Assembly: GCA_050251195.1 (NCBI GenBank)
Contig: JBFWNG010000001.1
Coordinates: 434,001 to 498,000, forward strand
Direction: 5' to 3'
Source: JBFWNG01 sp050251195
GTDB lineage: Bacteria > Bdellovibrionota_B > Oligoflexia > Oligoflexales > Oligoflexaceae
DNA length: 64,000 nucleotides
Position numbers and translations under genes: made by a program. Each line of letters starts with the position of its first letter. Within the stretch, counting starts at the first letter, position 1. The notes under the pieces were generated by a model. The model ran no database searches and was not told where the DNA came from. It was given only the letters and a program-made list of their open reading frames with translations. This document shows, in pieces, positions 25,768 through 34,094 of the stretch.

Positions 25768-26781
25768 ATGCGATTTTCGTTTGCGGTCGCGGCAATGGCT
25801 CTTGTTTCACTCGCCTTTTCTTCCTATGGAAAGGACGGTAAAGATACTAAGGCATTGACCGTCCCGACGCTCAAACTCGAAAGCGTTCGTGAGTTGGCCC
25901 TCGAATCAAATCCAAAAGAGAAGGCAAAAAAATATCTGAGTGCGGCCAGCGGCATTGTAAAGTTGGAAGATCGGTTCTACGTTGTGTCGGACGACGCTTT
26001 GTCGCTATTTTCCTTTAAATCAAATGAACCCAATGTCAAGGCGCACAACCTGCTTTCGGCCAAAGCAAAGGGAAAAAAGACAGAAAAGCCTGATATTGAG
26101 TCGCTCGTTCACCTCACTCCAATGGAATGGCCTCCGCACGGCGCACTCGTTGCGTGGCCTTCCGCATCGTCTCTTAGTCGAATGACGGCCGTTGTTGTTC
26201 CGTTCGAAAAAGACGGTGAATTGGGTTCGCCAATCTTCACAAATATCTTGCCCTTGGCCTACCAAATTCAACCCGAAGCTAAAGACGTAAACATGGAAGG
26301 TATCCTCATTAGAGATGACAAGGTGTTCTTGTTCCAAAGAGGAAATTCCAAGAAGGGCAAGAACGGGATTTTCGAGATGCCGCTGGCAAATTGGATCAAG
26401 GGTCTCAAGGAAGAGGACTGGTCAGGGAAAATAAAATTCGAGTCGATTAAGTTGGGAACTCTCTCAGGCGTCGAATTGACGTTTACGGACGCGGCTTGGA
26501 CAAAATACGGACTCCTGGTTTTGGCTTCCGCGGAAGACTCGGAGTCGTCGTTTGCGGATGGCGCCATCTTCGGTACTGTTCTCGCCCGCGTGGTGGGCGA
26601 CAAAGGTGAAATTATCGCGAAATTTGACCCCAATACGAAACTAGAAGGTTTCGTCGCGAATGATACGGCTGGCGGCTTAGAACTTCATTTAGTCGAAGAT
26701 TCGGATAACTCCGAAAAGGCGAGCCGCTTGTTTCGGACGGTCGTACCTTCCTCGCAGTTGGAAACGTTAAAGCGAAAATAA
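25768..26781 (+). CDS. secreted beta-propeller-like protein (DUF6929-like)
   Basis: A 337-residue protein with a signal peptide (MRFSFAVAAMALVSLAFSSYG). Beta-strand-rich segments such as SAASGIVKLEDRFYVVSDDA and KDVNMEGILIRDDKVFLFQRG resemble a family of bacterial propeller-like proteins annotated DUF6929 or phytase/SdiA-regulated-like; this match is from memory of the pattern and is moderate. The start is the ATG at 25768 with AGGGGG upstream. It lies 16 bases after the sigma-like gene and is the last gene of the 23290-26781 run. It may be the extracytoplasmic partner or target of that system, but this is inference. Confidence 0.65.
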   Translation: MRFSFAVAAMALVSLAFSSYGKDGKDTKALTVPTLKLESVRELALESNPKEKAKKYLSAASGIVKLEDRFYVVSDDALSLFSFKSNEPNVKAHNLLSAKAKGKKTEKPDIESLVHLTPMEWPPHGALVAWPSASSLSRMTAVVVPFEKDGELGSPIFTNILPLAYQIQPEAKDVNMEGILIRDDKVFLFQRGNSKKGKNGIFEMPLANWIKGLKEEDWSGKIKFESIKLGTLSGVELTFTDAAWTKYGLLVLASAEDSESSFADGAIFGTVLARVVGDKGEIIAKFDPNTKLEGFVANDTAGGLELHLVEDSDNSEKASRLFRTVVPSSQLETLKRK

Positions 26782-26793
26782 TTTCCCTTGGTA

Positions 26794-26988
26794 TTATTTT
26801 TTCTGCAGGGCGTAAGCAAGGCCGCTATCGTTGCCGTAGATCTCCACCTTGTACGCATAGTTTGCACCGAGTTTAGCGCCTTCAGGAATGTTCGACGGTT
26901 CGACAGTGAACGAACGACCATCCTGATCGGTGATACGCGCGTATTCCGAGTAATGATCAGGTAAGCTTGTGATAGTTCCTATTCGCAT
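26794..26988 (-). CDS. small conserved-looking protein, possible OB-fold, 64 residues
   Basis: A short soluble protein that begins MRIGTITSLPDHYSEYARI and alternates beta-type segments, with a length and start (G-x-I in strand 1) resembling cold-shock-like OB folds, though it lacks the RNA-binding KGFGFI motif. GGAGG lies 5 bases upstream of the ATG, which supports a real gene. It converges with the propeller gene, separated by an A/T-only stem that may act as a weak bidirectional terminator. Function unknown. Confidence 0.7.
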   Translation of the reverse strand: MRIGTITSLPDHYSEYARITDQDGRSFTVEPSNIPEGAKLGANYAYKVEIYGNDSGLAYALQKK

Positions 26989-27248
26989 CGCAACCTCCGC
27001 TCTCTATTTTCGTACTTTCCCCGATCAGAATTGAGAAGAATCTGGAAGGAGTTCTAAGTCTCAAAGTTTCGGAAGGTTAGCCGGTGGATTTGCGAGCTAT
27101 TTTCCGCGTTTGTTCTGTAAAGGCGTTGGTCGCCTGGCCAACTTCTCAACAGATCTTAACAAGTAATATTAATGAGTTTCATAGGCCCGGCCCTTGCTAA
27201 GGAGCATCTGGATCTTGGACCTTTTAGCGCTGTCGTAGGAGATTCTTG

Positions 27249-27734
27249 ATGAAACGCATAATGCTTCTTGTAACGCCTTTAGTGCTTCAGGTCTCGTGTG
27301 GCTTTGTTCCGATAAAGCTGGGTGGAGCACCCGACAAAAAACCTGCCCCTATTGTTGGAAGTTCTGCAGAAGACGTGGACAAGCGATTGTACGGCACATG
27401 GAAAGAACCGGATAAAGACGACGGCACGGGATATTACAAGACCACATGGATGATCAGCAGGGACAAAATCCAAGTCATTTCTGAATGTCACGCAAGTTTA
27501 GAAGCCGCGAAGGTCGACATCACAACGCCCGTTCGCATTGAAAAGGATTCGATTCAGGTCCTTAAGCACGCACAAAAGAGCCGACAGCGCCTTCTTCTCT
27601 TTTGCGGAGTCGTCCTGTACCAGGATAAGGGCCAGTACACCCTGAGCGAAGACGGCAATACCCTCGAGATCGATTGGCCAAGCAAAGCCTGGAAATACGA
27701 AGGGACTCTTACGCTGACCCGCGTGGCGGATTGA
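27249..27734 (+). CDS. lipoprotein of unknown function
   Basis: A 161-residue protein with a signal peptide and lipobox LQVSC (Cys17 or so). The mature part, with a Cys in SECHA and another in LLFCGV, looks like a small lipocalin-like or beta-barrel domain (YGTWKE near its start and TLSEDGNTLEIDWP near its end resemble lipoproteins with a calycin fold). ATG at 27249 is used; AGGAG lies about 8 bases upstream. It stands alone; its 3' end faces the gene ending at 27771. Confidence 0.75.
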   Translation: MKRIMLLVTPLVLQVSCGFVPIKLGGAPDKKPAPIVGSSAEDVDKRLYGTWKEPDKDDGTGYYKTTWMISRDKIQVISECHASLEAAKVDITTPVRIEKDSIQVLKHAQKSRQRLLLFCGVVLYQDKGQYTLSEDGNTLEIDWPSKAWKYEGTLTLTRVAD

Positions 27735-27770
27735 TCGATCCCGCGCTAAGCGCAGACCCCATTTTGCCGA

Positions 27771-28661
27771 TCAATTCGGAGATATCCCAATTGAAACTAT
27801 TTTTGTTCTGTCACAGCTAAGGAACAGCCGTTCGCTGGCAATGCCAAGAGAACGGCAGTTCTCTGGCAGTTCTATAGGCGACACAATGGCATCATACACA
27901 AGGTAGCTTTCAAAGTTTCCCCATTCATTTCGATTATCGTAAATTAAAACGTTATTATCTGCAAAAAGCTTGAAACTGAGCTTGAGGTCGCGCAGTGGTC
28001 CCAACGGTGATTCGAAAAGACCGGCGAAGGCAGCCTGACTATTATGGATCGCTAAATCCAAAAGGCGTTCGGAATCCAGGCGATAAATTAGATTCGAACT
28101 CATTCCCGTTGCCTGGGTATAGACGAAGCTACCGTTGCTGCGATCAACCGCCATCCCTCCTGAAAATCCCGGAACGTCGGTGATGAACGGGAGCACCTGG
28201 ATGGTGTCATGAATTTTATCGAGTCGTTTGAGCATGATGTATCCCGATCGGGCATCGGGAATTTTTCGGCCGTTAATCAAATAAAACTGATATTGCTCTG
28301 TTTCTGCCAGGAATTCGATTGCGTACGATCCCTCCATAGTTTCAGGGCCTCGTAGGATATCAACCTTATTTTGGCTTTCGTCTATTTTGCAACTTATCTC
28401 GGTGCCGACGAGATAAGGATGTCGATATACAAGATCCTCGTCGACACAGAGTGCATTTGCAACCTGTAAGGAAACCATATTTCCGTCCGGTTGGTACTCC
28501 TTGCCTGAAGCTGATGCCGTATTGAGCGCGAGAAATCGATCAGGCTCGTTTCGATCTAGAAAAACAACGGCTTCCTCGGTCAAACGAAAAATTTCATCTA
28601 AGGCAAGGCCGGACGTCGGAGAAATCAAAATTGTGAGAGAGCAGATAATCTTTAGCTTCAT
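27771..28661 (-). CDS. secreted protein of unknown function
   Basis: A 296-residue protein with a signal peptide (MKLKIICSLTILISPTSGLA). The mature part is beta-rich and contains three or four Cys and repeated strand-turn patterns such as GSFVYTQATGMSSNLIYRLD, which could form a propeller. It starts 8 bases after the stop codon of the upstream gene 28670-29908 and is most likely co-transcribed with it. No family is recognised. Confidence 0.7.
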   Translation of the reverse strand: MKLKIICSLTILISPTSGLALDEIFRLTEEAVVFLDRNEPDRFLALNTASASGKEYQPDGNMVSLQVANALCVDEDLVYRHPYLVGTEISCKIDESQNKVDILRGPETMEGSYAIEFLAETEQYQFYLINGRKIPDARSGYIMLKRLDKIHDTIQVLPFITDVPGFSGGMAVDRSNGSFVYTQATGMSSNLIYRLDSERLLDLAIHNSQAAFAGLFESPLGPLRDLKLSFKLFADNNVLIYDNRNEWGNFESYLVYDAIVSPIELPENCRSLGIASERLFLSCDRTKIVSIGISPN

Positions 28662-28669
28662 AGTTAATC

Positions 28670-29908
28670 CTATTCTTGGTCGCTGAAGGCGTTCAGCAAG
28701 GTTAAGGCGTCCAAGTCAAAACCCTCGGTGTTTTCGTCGATGTTATAGTTATTGTAATTGGTTTTCGTATCTCTTATTTTGATGTATCGCACTTTGTTCA
28801 TGCCAACGCTGGCTAGGTCAAATCGATCGCCGCCTTCGTCTGTTGGGACAACTCCCGCGCAATGCAAGATATCGCCGCGATTGGGGGAGCATTCAAACCA
28901 AACATACGCGTTCTTTTTATTGACTTGCGCAACTCCGACCATGGCGAATTCTTGAAAGACAAGTTCAGGAGCGACACGAAAGGGATTCTCAAAGATCACG
29001 AAGTCAGCGCCGGGCAAATCTTCCAAATAACCTCCGCCCAGTATTTCAAAGGTAATTTCACCTCCGTGACCCAGACTAATAGCCTTGGCTCGGACGTTTT
29101 CTAACGCCACCTTGTCGTCAGGATCGATCCATCCTAGGTCATAGTCCGGTCCTTGGGCAGATTCGTTCAAATTGCCTCGTTGTGAAATCGTCTTTCCGTC
29201 GTCGCAAAGCCCTCGTCGGAATTTCTTCACCCGATAAGCCGACTCGCTCAACCGGATAGGTTCTTTCTCAACATTCCATTCCTCGCTCGATCGAGGTTTG
29301 TGCAGAGTTTCACTATGATTCACTTGCTTTGGTTTTTTCGGATCATTCTCTTCTGCTTCGCGTCGTTTTCGTATTTCCGCGATCGCGGCAACGTCGGACA
29401 AATAAAGGCTCCGGCCCTTGCCTGAAGCTAAGCCGCCTGGATTCTTTTCGTTACTCCAAATAACGTAGTTGGTGCCGCTCCAAAAATTCACCCGCTCTGG
29501 CTCTCCCTTCGCAAACCAATCTTTTGTCATTTCCTCCGAAATACCTACGGACTCTAATTGTTCCTTGAACGGAGTTCGAGGAGAGGTTTGATCAGGTGTT
29601 TTTGACGGGGCGACAAAGCGGCTTTTAGATCCTTCGCTGCGCTCAGGATGACGGGGTGGGCGAGAATGACGATCGGGTGGGTGAGAATGACGGTTCAGGC
29701 TTCGGGAATAGCGATTCTGATCGGTGGTTGGACGGTTTTGATCACTTGTGGGCAGCGTCTGGTTGCCAGTGTGAAGAGCATTCCCCTCGGGATGACGATC
29801 GGGGACGCTGATGGTTCTGTTTGCAAATCCCGTTTCCCTGCGCTGCAATTGCGTTAAACATAAGTAAATACTAAGCGGAATTACAAAGGCGGAAAGACGA
29901 AAAAGCAT
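28670..29908 (-). CDS. secreted cell-surface-type protein carrying an in-frame dispersed repeat
   Basis: A 412-residue protein with an N-terminal signal-anchor (MLFRLSAFVIPLSIYLCL), a low-complexity region of Arg/His/Pro/Asn (about 25-110), and a C-terminal domain (about 265-412) with GADFVIFENPF and VWFECSP, a pattern seen in secreted cell-surface proteins of unknown role. The low-complexity part contains RHPERSEGSKS, the translation of the dispersed genomic repeat at 29627-29656, so the region grew by repeat insertion. The start at 29908 is preferred for its GAGGG 5 bases upstream; an ATG 4 codons earlier is possible. Confidence 0.65.
   Translation of the reverse strand: MLFRLSAFVIPLSIYLCLTQLQRRETGFANRTISVPDRHPEGNALHTGNQTLPTSDQNRPTTDQNRYSRSLNRHSHPPDRHSRPPRHPERSEGSKSRFVAPSKTPDQTSPRTPFKEQLESVGISEEMTKDWFAKGEPERVNFWSGTNYVIWSNEKNPGGLASGKGRSLYLSDVAAIAEIRKRREAEENDPKKPKQVNHSETLHKPRSSEEWNVEKEPIRLSESAYRVKKFRRGLCDDGKTISQRGNLNESAQGPDYDLGWIDPDDKVALENVRAKAISLGHGGEITFEILGGGYLEDLPGADFVIFENPFRVAPELVFQEFAMVGVAQVNKKNAYVWFECSPNRGDILHCAGVVPTDEGGDRFDLASVGMNKVRYIKIRDTKTNYNNYNIDENTEGFDLDALTLLNAFSDQE
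29627..29693. repeat. dispersed repeat inside a coding region
   Basis: AGATCCTTCGCTGCGCTC then AGGATGACGGGG matches the copies at 10425 and 23186; it is followed by two degenerate GGGTGGGCGAGAATGACG-type units in tandem. All lie within, and keep open, the frame of the gene 28670-29908. Confidence 0.75.
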
Positions 29909-30095
29909 GGAAACCCTCATTCAGCGTGAGATGGCTTTGCGGGGATCGGGCTTATCAGCATTGTTGGCTGCTTACCGTTGCGCGACAGCTCCAGAATTTC
30001 ACTGGATTCACCGAGCGCGAATCTATTCGATTGCGGTAGGGTCGTCAAGAGCGAACACTCAGGTATGTTGGGTCCTGAGCCTGTAGAAATAGGAA

Positions 30096-30120
30096 AGGGT
30101 GCTACGGCATTGCCAGCACC
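30096..30120 (-). terminator. possible terminator of the gene at 30149
   Basis: GGGTGCT and AGCACCC form a 7-bp stem around an 11-base loop, 28 bases after the stop of 30149-30451. On the minus strand it is followed by TTTCCTATTT, a weak T-run, so termination may be partial. Confidence 0.4.
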
Positions 30121-30148
30121 CCTCATATCTAAAGCTTTTGAACAGAAG

Positions 30149-30451
30149 TTATTCGATGACCGTTACGGTGACTTCGCGGCTCGCAAGATCCATTTCTGTT
30201 TGGACGGACTTGGTGCTTACTTGTTGGTCGTTGGTTTCAAAAGTGAGTGTGTAGATATAGCATCCCGGGCATCGTGCTCTGGCGGTCATTTCCACTTTCA
30301 GAAGGGTGTCGAAGCCTTCATCTTTCATGCTGGCGCTGAGCTCGTTCACGGTTCGGCTGTTAACGACGATTTTCATCATATCGAGGTTGTCGGCCATGGC
30401 GACGGCAGAAAATACTGTGGTCATTACAGCGGCCAAAAGAAACTTTTTCAT
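30149..30451 (-). CDS. small secreted protein with CPGC motif
   Basis: A 100-residue protein with a clear signal peptide (MKKFLLAAVMTTVFSAVAMA, cleavage before DNL). The mature 80 residues contain one Cys pair, CPGC, in ARCPGCYIYTLTF, which could form a disulfide or bind metal, but there is no thioredoxin fold at this size. GGAG 7 bases upstream supports the ATG. It is followed by a weak terminator-like hairpin. Function unknown. Confidence 0.75.
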   Translation of the reverse strand: MKKFLLAAVMTTVFSAVAMADNLDMMKIVVNSRTVNELSASMKDEGFDTLLKVEMTARARCPGCYIYTLTFETNDQQVSTKSVQTEMDLASREVTVTVIE

Positions 30452-30558
30452 AGAAGCTCCGTTAAATGGTGAAAAGGAAAACTCTCTTACTATGGCGACA
30501 AGGGCCCTGTCAATCTATAGAGTTTAGTGGAAGTCGAGTCGACGCTGGACACAGGAGG

Positions 30559-30583
30559 AAAAAAAAGGGGCGAGAATCGCCCC
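30559..30583 (-). terminator. Rho-independent terminator after the cyclophilin gene
   Basis: Read on the minus strand, GGGGCGA, a 3-base loop and TCGCCCC are followed by eight T. It begins 8 bases after the cyclophilin stop codon and would end the hppA-cyclophilin transcript. Confidence 0.88.
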
Positions 30584-30590
30584 TTGCGTG

Positions 30591-31460
30591 TTATTGGCCG
30601 TGTGGGTTCGCGGGGGGTTGATCGAGGCTGAACTGCATTTGTTTCAGCGCCCAGGTGTTCTTGGTGGTGTCGCCAAGCATGTTGAATTGGATTTTTTCTT
30701 TCGCGAATTCGGCGGAATAGGCGACGTGCGCGAGGGTGCCCCGGGTTTTGCCGTACTCAAACTTTAGACCTTTCAGATTGCCGTAGCCCTGGGCTTCCGC
30801 GATCTTTTTGAGGAGTTTTTCCGCGGGGTCTTTAGTGATTTTTTCGAGTTCTTTTTCGGTAAGTTGCTCTGTTTTTATAACAGGGCCTGGCTTGTACCAA
30901 TCGCCGATGATTTCAACTTTTTCCATTTTAACAGGGGTAACGGGACGCGTATTGTCCGCCTTCACCTCGGAGATCTTTATCGCCACGTCGAGGCCCTTGG
31001 TGACTTCCCCGAAAACAGAGTGTTTGTTGTCGAGGTGGGGGGTCTTTTCGACGGTGATAAAAAACTGGCTGCCGTTGGTGTTGGGGCCAGCGTTCGCCAT
31101 GGAGAGGATACCGGGTTTGTCGTGCTTTAGGTCAGGGTGGAATTCGTCGCCGAAGCTGTAGCCTGGGCCGCCCATGCCGGTACCTTCTGGATCACCGGTT
31201 TGAATCATGAATTTAGGAATGACGCGGTGAAAAACGATGCCGTTGTAGAAACCTTTTCGTGCGAGCGTAACAAAGTTTGAAACGGTCTGTGGCGCTTGAT
31301 GCGGAAACAGTTTGGCTTCAATGACGCCCATCGTGGTGGTGATTTTTACCTTTAACTCTTGTTCCGGCTTATCGCCTTTCTTATCTTCCGCAAAAGCGCT
31401 AGGGCTTAAGAAACCCACGGTTAGTGCAAGTGCTAGAAAAGCTCTCTTCAACATAATCAC
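30591..31460 (-). CDS. periplasmic cyclophilin-type peptidyl-prolyl cis-trans isomerase
   Basis: A 289-residue protein with a signal peptide (LKRAFLALALTVGFLSPSAFA), a cyclophilin domain (about 36-190) and a C-terminal extension of about 95 residues that is Lys-rich and of unknown role. Cyclophilin motifs include FVTLARKGFYNGIVFHRVIPKFMIQTGDP, split here as the active-site Arg in VFHRVI and FMIQTGD, then GSQFFIT and the VFGEVTKG strand. A GTG start is chosen because AGGAG lies exactly 6 bases upstream; the ATG two codons later has poorer spacing. It follows hppA by 18 bases. Confidence 0.9.
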   Translation of the reverse strand: MIMLKRAFLALALTVGFLSPSAFAEDKKGDKPEQELKVKITTTMGVIEAKLFPHQAPQTVSNFVTLARKGFYNGIVFHRVIPKFMIQTGDPEGTGMGGPGYSFGDEFHPDLKHDKPGILSMANAGPNTNGSQFFITVEKTPHLDNKHSVFGEVTKGLDVAIKISEVKADNTRPVTPVKMEKVEIIGDWYKPGPVIKTEQLTEKELEKITKDPAEKLLKKIAEAQGYGNLKGLKFEYGKTRGTLAHVAYSAEFAKEKIQFNMLGDTTKNTWALKQMQFSLDQPPANPHGQ

Positions 31461-31478
31461 TGCGATCTCCTTTCACAA

Positions 31479-33584
31479 CTAAGGTTGACTGAACCAGCTC
31501 AGTAATACCCCACCATGTTCAACAAAAAACGGAGCAAAGACAAGGCTTAATATTGCCATTAGCTTCATAAGGATGTTGAGAGAAGGTCCCGACGTGTCTT
31601 TGAACGGGTCGCCAACTGTGTCGCCGACAACTGCCGCAGCGTGTGCGTCAGATCCTTTGCCGCCGTGCGCGCCGGCTTCGATGTACTTCTTCGCATTGTC
31701 CCATGCGCCGCCCGAGTTGGAGGCAGCCAGAGCAAGAACGACGCCCGATACGAGAGATCCGGCAAGCATGCCCGCGAGAGCTTCAACGCCAAAGAGGTAG
31801 CCGAATACCAGCGGGGAGCCGAGAACCAGTACTCCCGGTCCAATCATTTCTTTAAGGGCGGCAGTCGTGGAGATTTGAATACAAGTGTTGTGATCTGGCT
31901 TTTCTTTGCCCGTCAGGATTCCTGGCTTCTCTCTGAATTGACGGCGAACTTCCTCGATCATCGCGTTAGCTGCTGAACCGACGCCTTTCATGGTCATTGC
32001 CGTGAAAAAGAACGGTAGAACACCGCCAATGAGCACGCCTGCGAAAACGAGAGGGGACAACAGGTTCAGCGCTGATACTTCGGAACGCGTAAGGAATGCA
32101 GAGAACAACGCCAACGCCGTAAGAACCGCCGAACCAATGGCGAAGCCTTTGCCGATTGCAGCGGTTGTGTTGCCCGCAGCGTCCAAGAGGTCGGTGCGCT
32201 GTCTGACTTTAGGATCAAGTTCCGCCATCTCCGCGATACCGCCCGCATTGTCAGATACAGGTCCGTAGGCGTCAATGGTAAGGCCAACGGCCATCGTGGA
32301 AATCATTCCGAGGGCCGCGATCGCGATTCCGTACATTCCAGCCAGAGACCACGAGAGGTAGAGCGTTACAGCAATGGCAACAACAGGAATAACGGAAGAC
32401 TTATAACCAAGAGCGAGACCGTAGATAATGTTAGTTGCGGCTCCGGTGTTGGAAGAATTGGCAACCTCGCGAACGGGTTTGTAGGCGTGCGACGTAAAGA
32501 ATTCTGTCACGTAGCCAATGAGCAGACCCGACCACAGGCCCCCCATAAGGGAAACAATAACGCCTGACTTGGTGATGACCTTTTCGTTAACCACGAATTC
32601 GTCAACCATCGTGTAATTTGTCACAATCAGCATGGCAATGGTCATCAAGATTGTTGAGAGCACGAGCTGCTTTTTAAGAACGGGCTCCGCCGAGGTGGCG
32701 TCGGGCTTAATGCGGGCGAAGAACGTCGTCAAAAGACATACGGGGATGCCGACCGCCGAAATAAGTATAGGATACAATAGGGCGCTCGGAGAGTCGGCGA
32801 TCGTCGCCGAGGTTGCGCCAATGACAAGAGCGGCGCAAGTTGCTTCCGCGCATGATCCGAACAAGTCGGAGCCCATACCCGCGACGTCGCCCACATTGTC
32901 GCCTACGTTGTCGGCAATAACCGCCGGGTTCCTGGGGTCGTCTTCTGGGATGCCTTGTTCTACTTTGCCGACAAGGTCCGCGCCGACGTCCGCGGCTTTG
33001 GTGAAAATCCCGCCGCCGACCCGGCTAAACAAGGCCACCGTGGAGGCGCCTAAGCCGAAGCTCGCCACCATTTCCATAAGCAATGCTGGTTCGTGAATAA
33101 AATTGCCATAGACTAGAACGATAGTCATAAGACCTATGACCGCAAACCCTACAAGGCCAAAACCCATAACAGCGCCCGAGTTGAACGCGACTTTGAAGGC
33201 ATCCGGCAAACCGATTTTTGCTTTAATTGTGGTACGAACGTTTCCCGTGGTGGCGATTTTCATGCCGAGGATCGCACTAGCGCAGGAGATAAAGGCTCCA
33301 ACCAAAAAGGCGACGGCGCTGAACAAGCCCTCGTTGAGGTCGCTTTCCTCAGTTTGAAGGGCAAAGCTCATAAAAATTGCAAAAAGGATGGCAAATATCG
33401 CGACATAGCGGAACTCTCTCTTGAGGAACGCCATTGCGCCTTCGCTGATAGCGGTGGAGATTTCCCGAAGCTTGAGGGTCTCCCTTTCATTTCCGCCTTC
33501 AACCGGGATTGCAACAATCTTCTTGGCAAAAAACACTGCCGCAAGGATAGCTAAAAAAGCGCACAAATAGATCACGTAAACCAC
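31479..33584 (-). CDS. hppA: membrane-bound ion-pumping pyrophosphatase, K+-dependent type
   Basis: A 701-residue integral membrane protein with about sixteen helices that couples hydrolysis of pyrophosphate to H+ or Na+ export. Substrate-binding motifs are intact: DVGADLVGKVE (199-209), DDPRNPAVIADNVGDNVGD (215-233), DAYGPVSDNAGGIAEM (438-453), and a C-terminal DTVGDPFKDTSGPSLNI. At GNTTAA (471-476) the residue after GNTT is Ala, the marker of K+-dependent enzymes; K+-independent ones have Lys. H+ versus Na+ specificity cannot be settled by eye. It is followed by the cyclophilin gene. Confidence 0.95.
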   Translation of the reverse strand: MVYVIYLCAFLAILAAVFFAKKIVAIPVEGGNERETLKLREISTAISEGAMAFLKREFRYVAIFAILFAIFMSFALQTEESDLNEGLFSAVAFLVGAFISCASAILGMKIATTGNVRTTIKAKIGLPDAFKVAFNSGAVMGFGLVGFAVIGLMTIVLVYGNFIHEPALLMEMVASFGLGASTVALFSRVGGGIFTKAADVGADLVGKVEQGIPEDDPRNPAVIADNVGDNVGDVAGMGSDLFGSCAEATCAALVIGATSATIADSPSALLYPILISAVGIPVCLLTTFFARIKPDATSAEPVLKKQLVLSTILMTIAMLIVTNYTMVDEFVVNEKVITKSGVIVSLMGGLWSGLLIGYVTEFFTSHAYKPVREVANSSNTGAATNIIYGLALGYKSSVIPVVAIAVTLYLSWSLAGMYGIAIAALGMISTMAVGLTIDAYGPVSDNAGGIAEMAELDPKVRQRTDLLDAAGNTTAAIGKGFAIGSAVLTALALFSAFLTRSEVSALNLLSPLVFAGVLIGGVLPFFFTAMTMKGVGSAANAMIEEVRRQFREKPGILTGKEKPDHNTCIQISTTAALKEMIGPGVLVLGSPLVFGYLFGVEALAGMLAGSLVSGVVLALAASNSGGAWDNAKKYIEAGAHGGKGSDAHAAAVVGDTVGDPFKDTSGPSLNILMKLMAILSLVFAPFFVEHGGVLLSWFSQP

Positions 33585-33673
33585 GATTCATCCTCTCTGT
33601 TTTGTAAAAAAGGCCTAACCCATTAATAAAATGAGTGTTGTTTCTTACCCCAATTGGCTTTTTGCCGCAAGGC

Positions 33674-33857
33674 AAAAAGCCCTCTACTCACTCATGCTCA
33701 TGCCCAGATGCCCGACCTCAAAAAGCCCTCTACTCACTCATGCTCATGCCCAGATGCCCGACCTCAAAAAGCCCTCTACTCACTCATGCTCATGCCCAGA
33801 TGCCCGACCTCAAAAAGCCCTCTACTCACTCATGCTCATGCCCAGATGCCCGACCTC
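33674..33857. repeat. four perfect 46-bp tandem repeats
   Basis: Four identical, directly abutting 46-bp units run 33674-33719, 33720-33765, 33766-33811 and 33812-33857. Each starts AAAAAGCCCTCTACTCACTC and ends GATGCCCGACCTC. Since 46 is not a multiple of three, the unit reads in all three frames in turn, which explains open frames across it; no gene is implied. The array lies in the 510-base gap between hppA and the histone-like gene. Confidence 0.95.
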
Positions 33858-33884
33858 GGAACGGTACCATGATCTCCTGATTCC

Positions 33885-33969
33885 GCGTTTCCTAACTTCC
33901 GCGCCTCCGCGATAAAGATTTAACGCGGAGGCGCGGATTTGACGTGGAGGCGGGGAGGTTGGGAAACGC
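33885..33969. repeat. nested palindromic dispersed repeat
   Basis: The inner arms CCGCGCCTCCGCG (33899-33911) and CGCGGAGGCGCGG (33924-33936) are perfect inverted repeats; the outer arms GCGTTTCCTAAC (33885-33896) and GTTGGGAAACGC (33958-33969) are nearly so. The same architecture occurs at 55464-55532 and a partial copy at 15446-15480. Confidence 0.75.
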
Positions 33970-34000
33970 ATGGACTTTTGGATTTCGTCTTTGGCCATTT

Positions 34001-34023
34001 GGCATGAGCATGAGTAAGTAGAG
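34001..34023. repeat. single inverted copy of part of the 46-bp repeat
   Basis: GGCATGAGCATGAG then TAAGTAGAG is the reverse complement of positions 8-30 of the 46-bp unit at 33674-33857, with one substitution. The array and this copy therefore face each other across the palindrome at 33885-33969. Confidence 0.7.
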
Positions 34024-34038
34024 GTTTTTTTCCTTTGG

Positions 34039-34074
34039 AAAAAAAATCGCCCCCCTGTCTCGGACAGGGGGGCG
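34039..34074 (-). terminator. Rho-independent terminator of the histone-like gene
   Basis: On the minus strand a 12-bp perfect stem (CGCCCCCCTGTC with GACAGGGGGGCG, 3-base loop) is followed by eight T. It lies 21 bases after the stop codon at 34095. Confidence 0.92.
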
Positions 34075-34094
34075 TCATCGTCTCTTAAGTTAGC

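Noticed and set aside
29917..30126. Minus-strand frame of 69 codons whose stop overlaps an ATG of the gene 28670-29908.
   Set aside because: No ribosome binding site, the start lies beside a terminator-like hairpin, and the composition is not convincing; it is more likely leader sequence.
33674..33857. The 46-bp array as a CRISPR.
   Set aside because: The units abut directly without spacers and no cas genes are present.
33631..33915. Three overlapping open frames of 72-94 codons across the 46-bp repeats.
   Set aside because: They are the same DNA repeat read in three frames, because 46 is not a multiple of three; no ribosome binding site and no protein-like composition.
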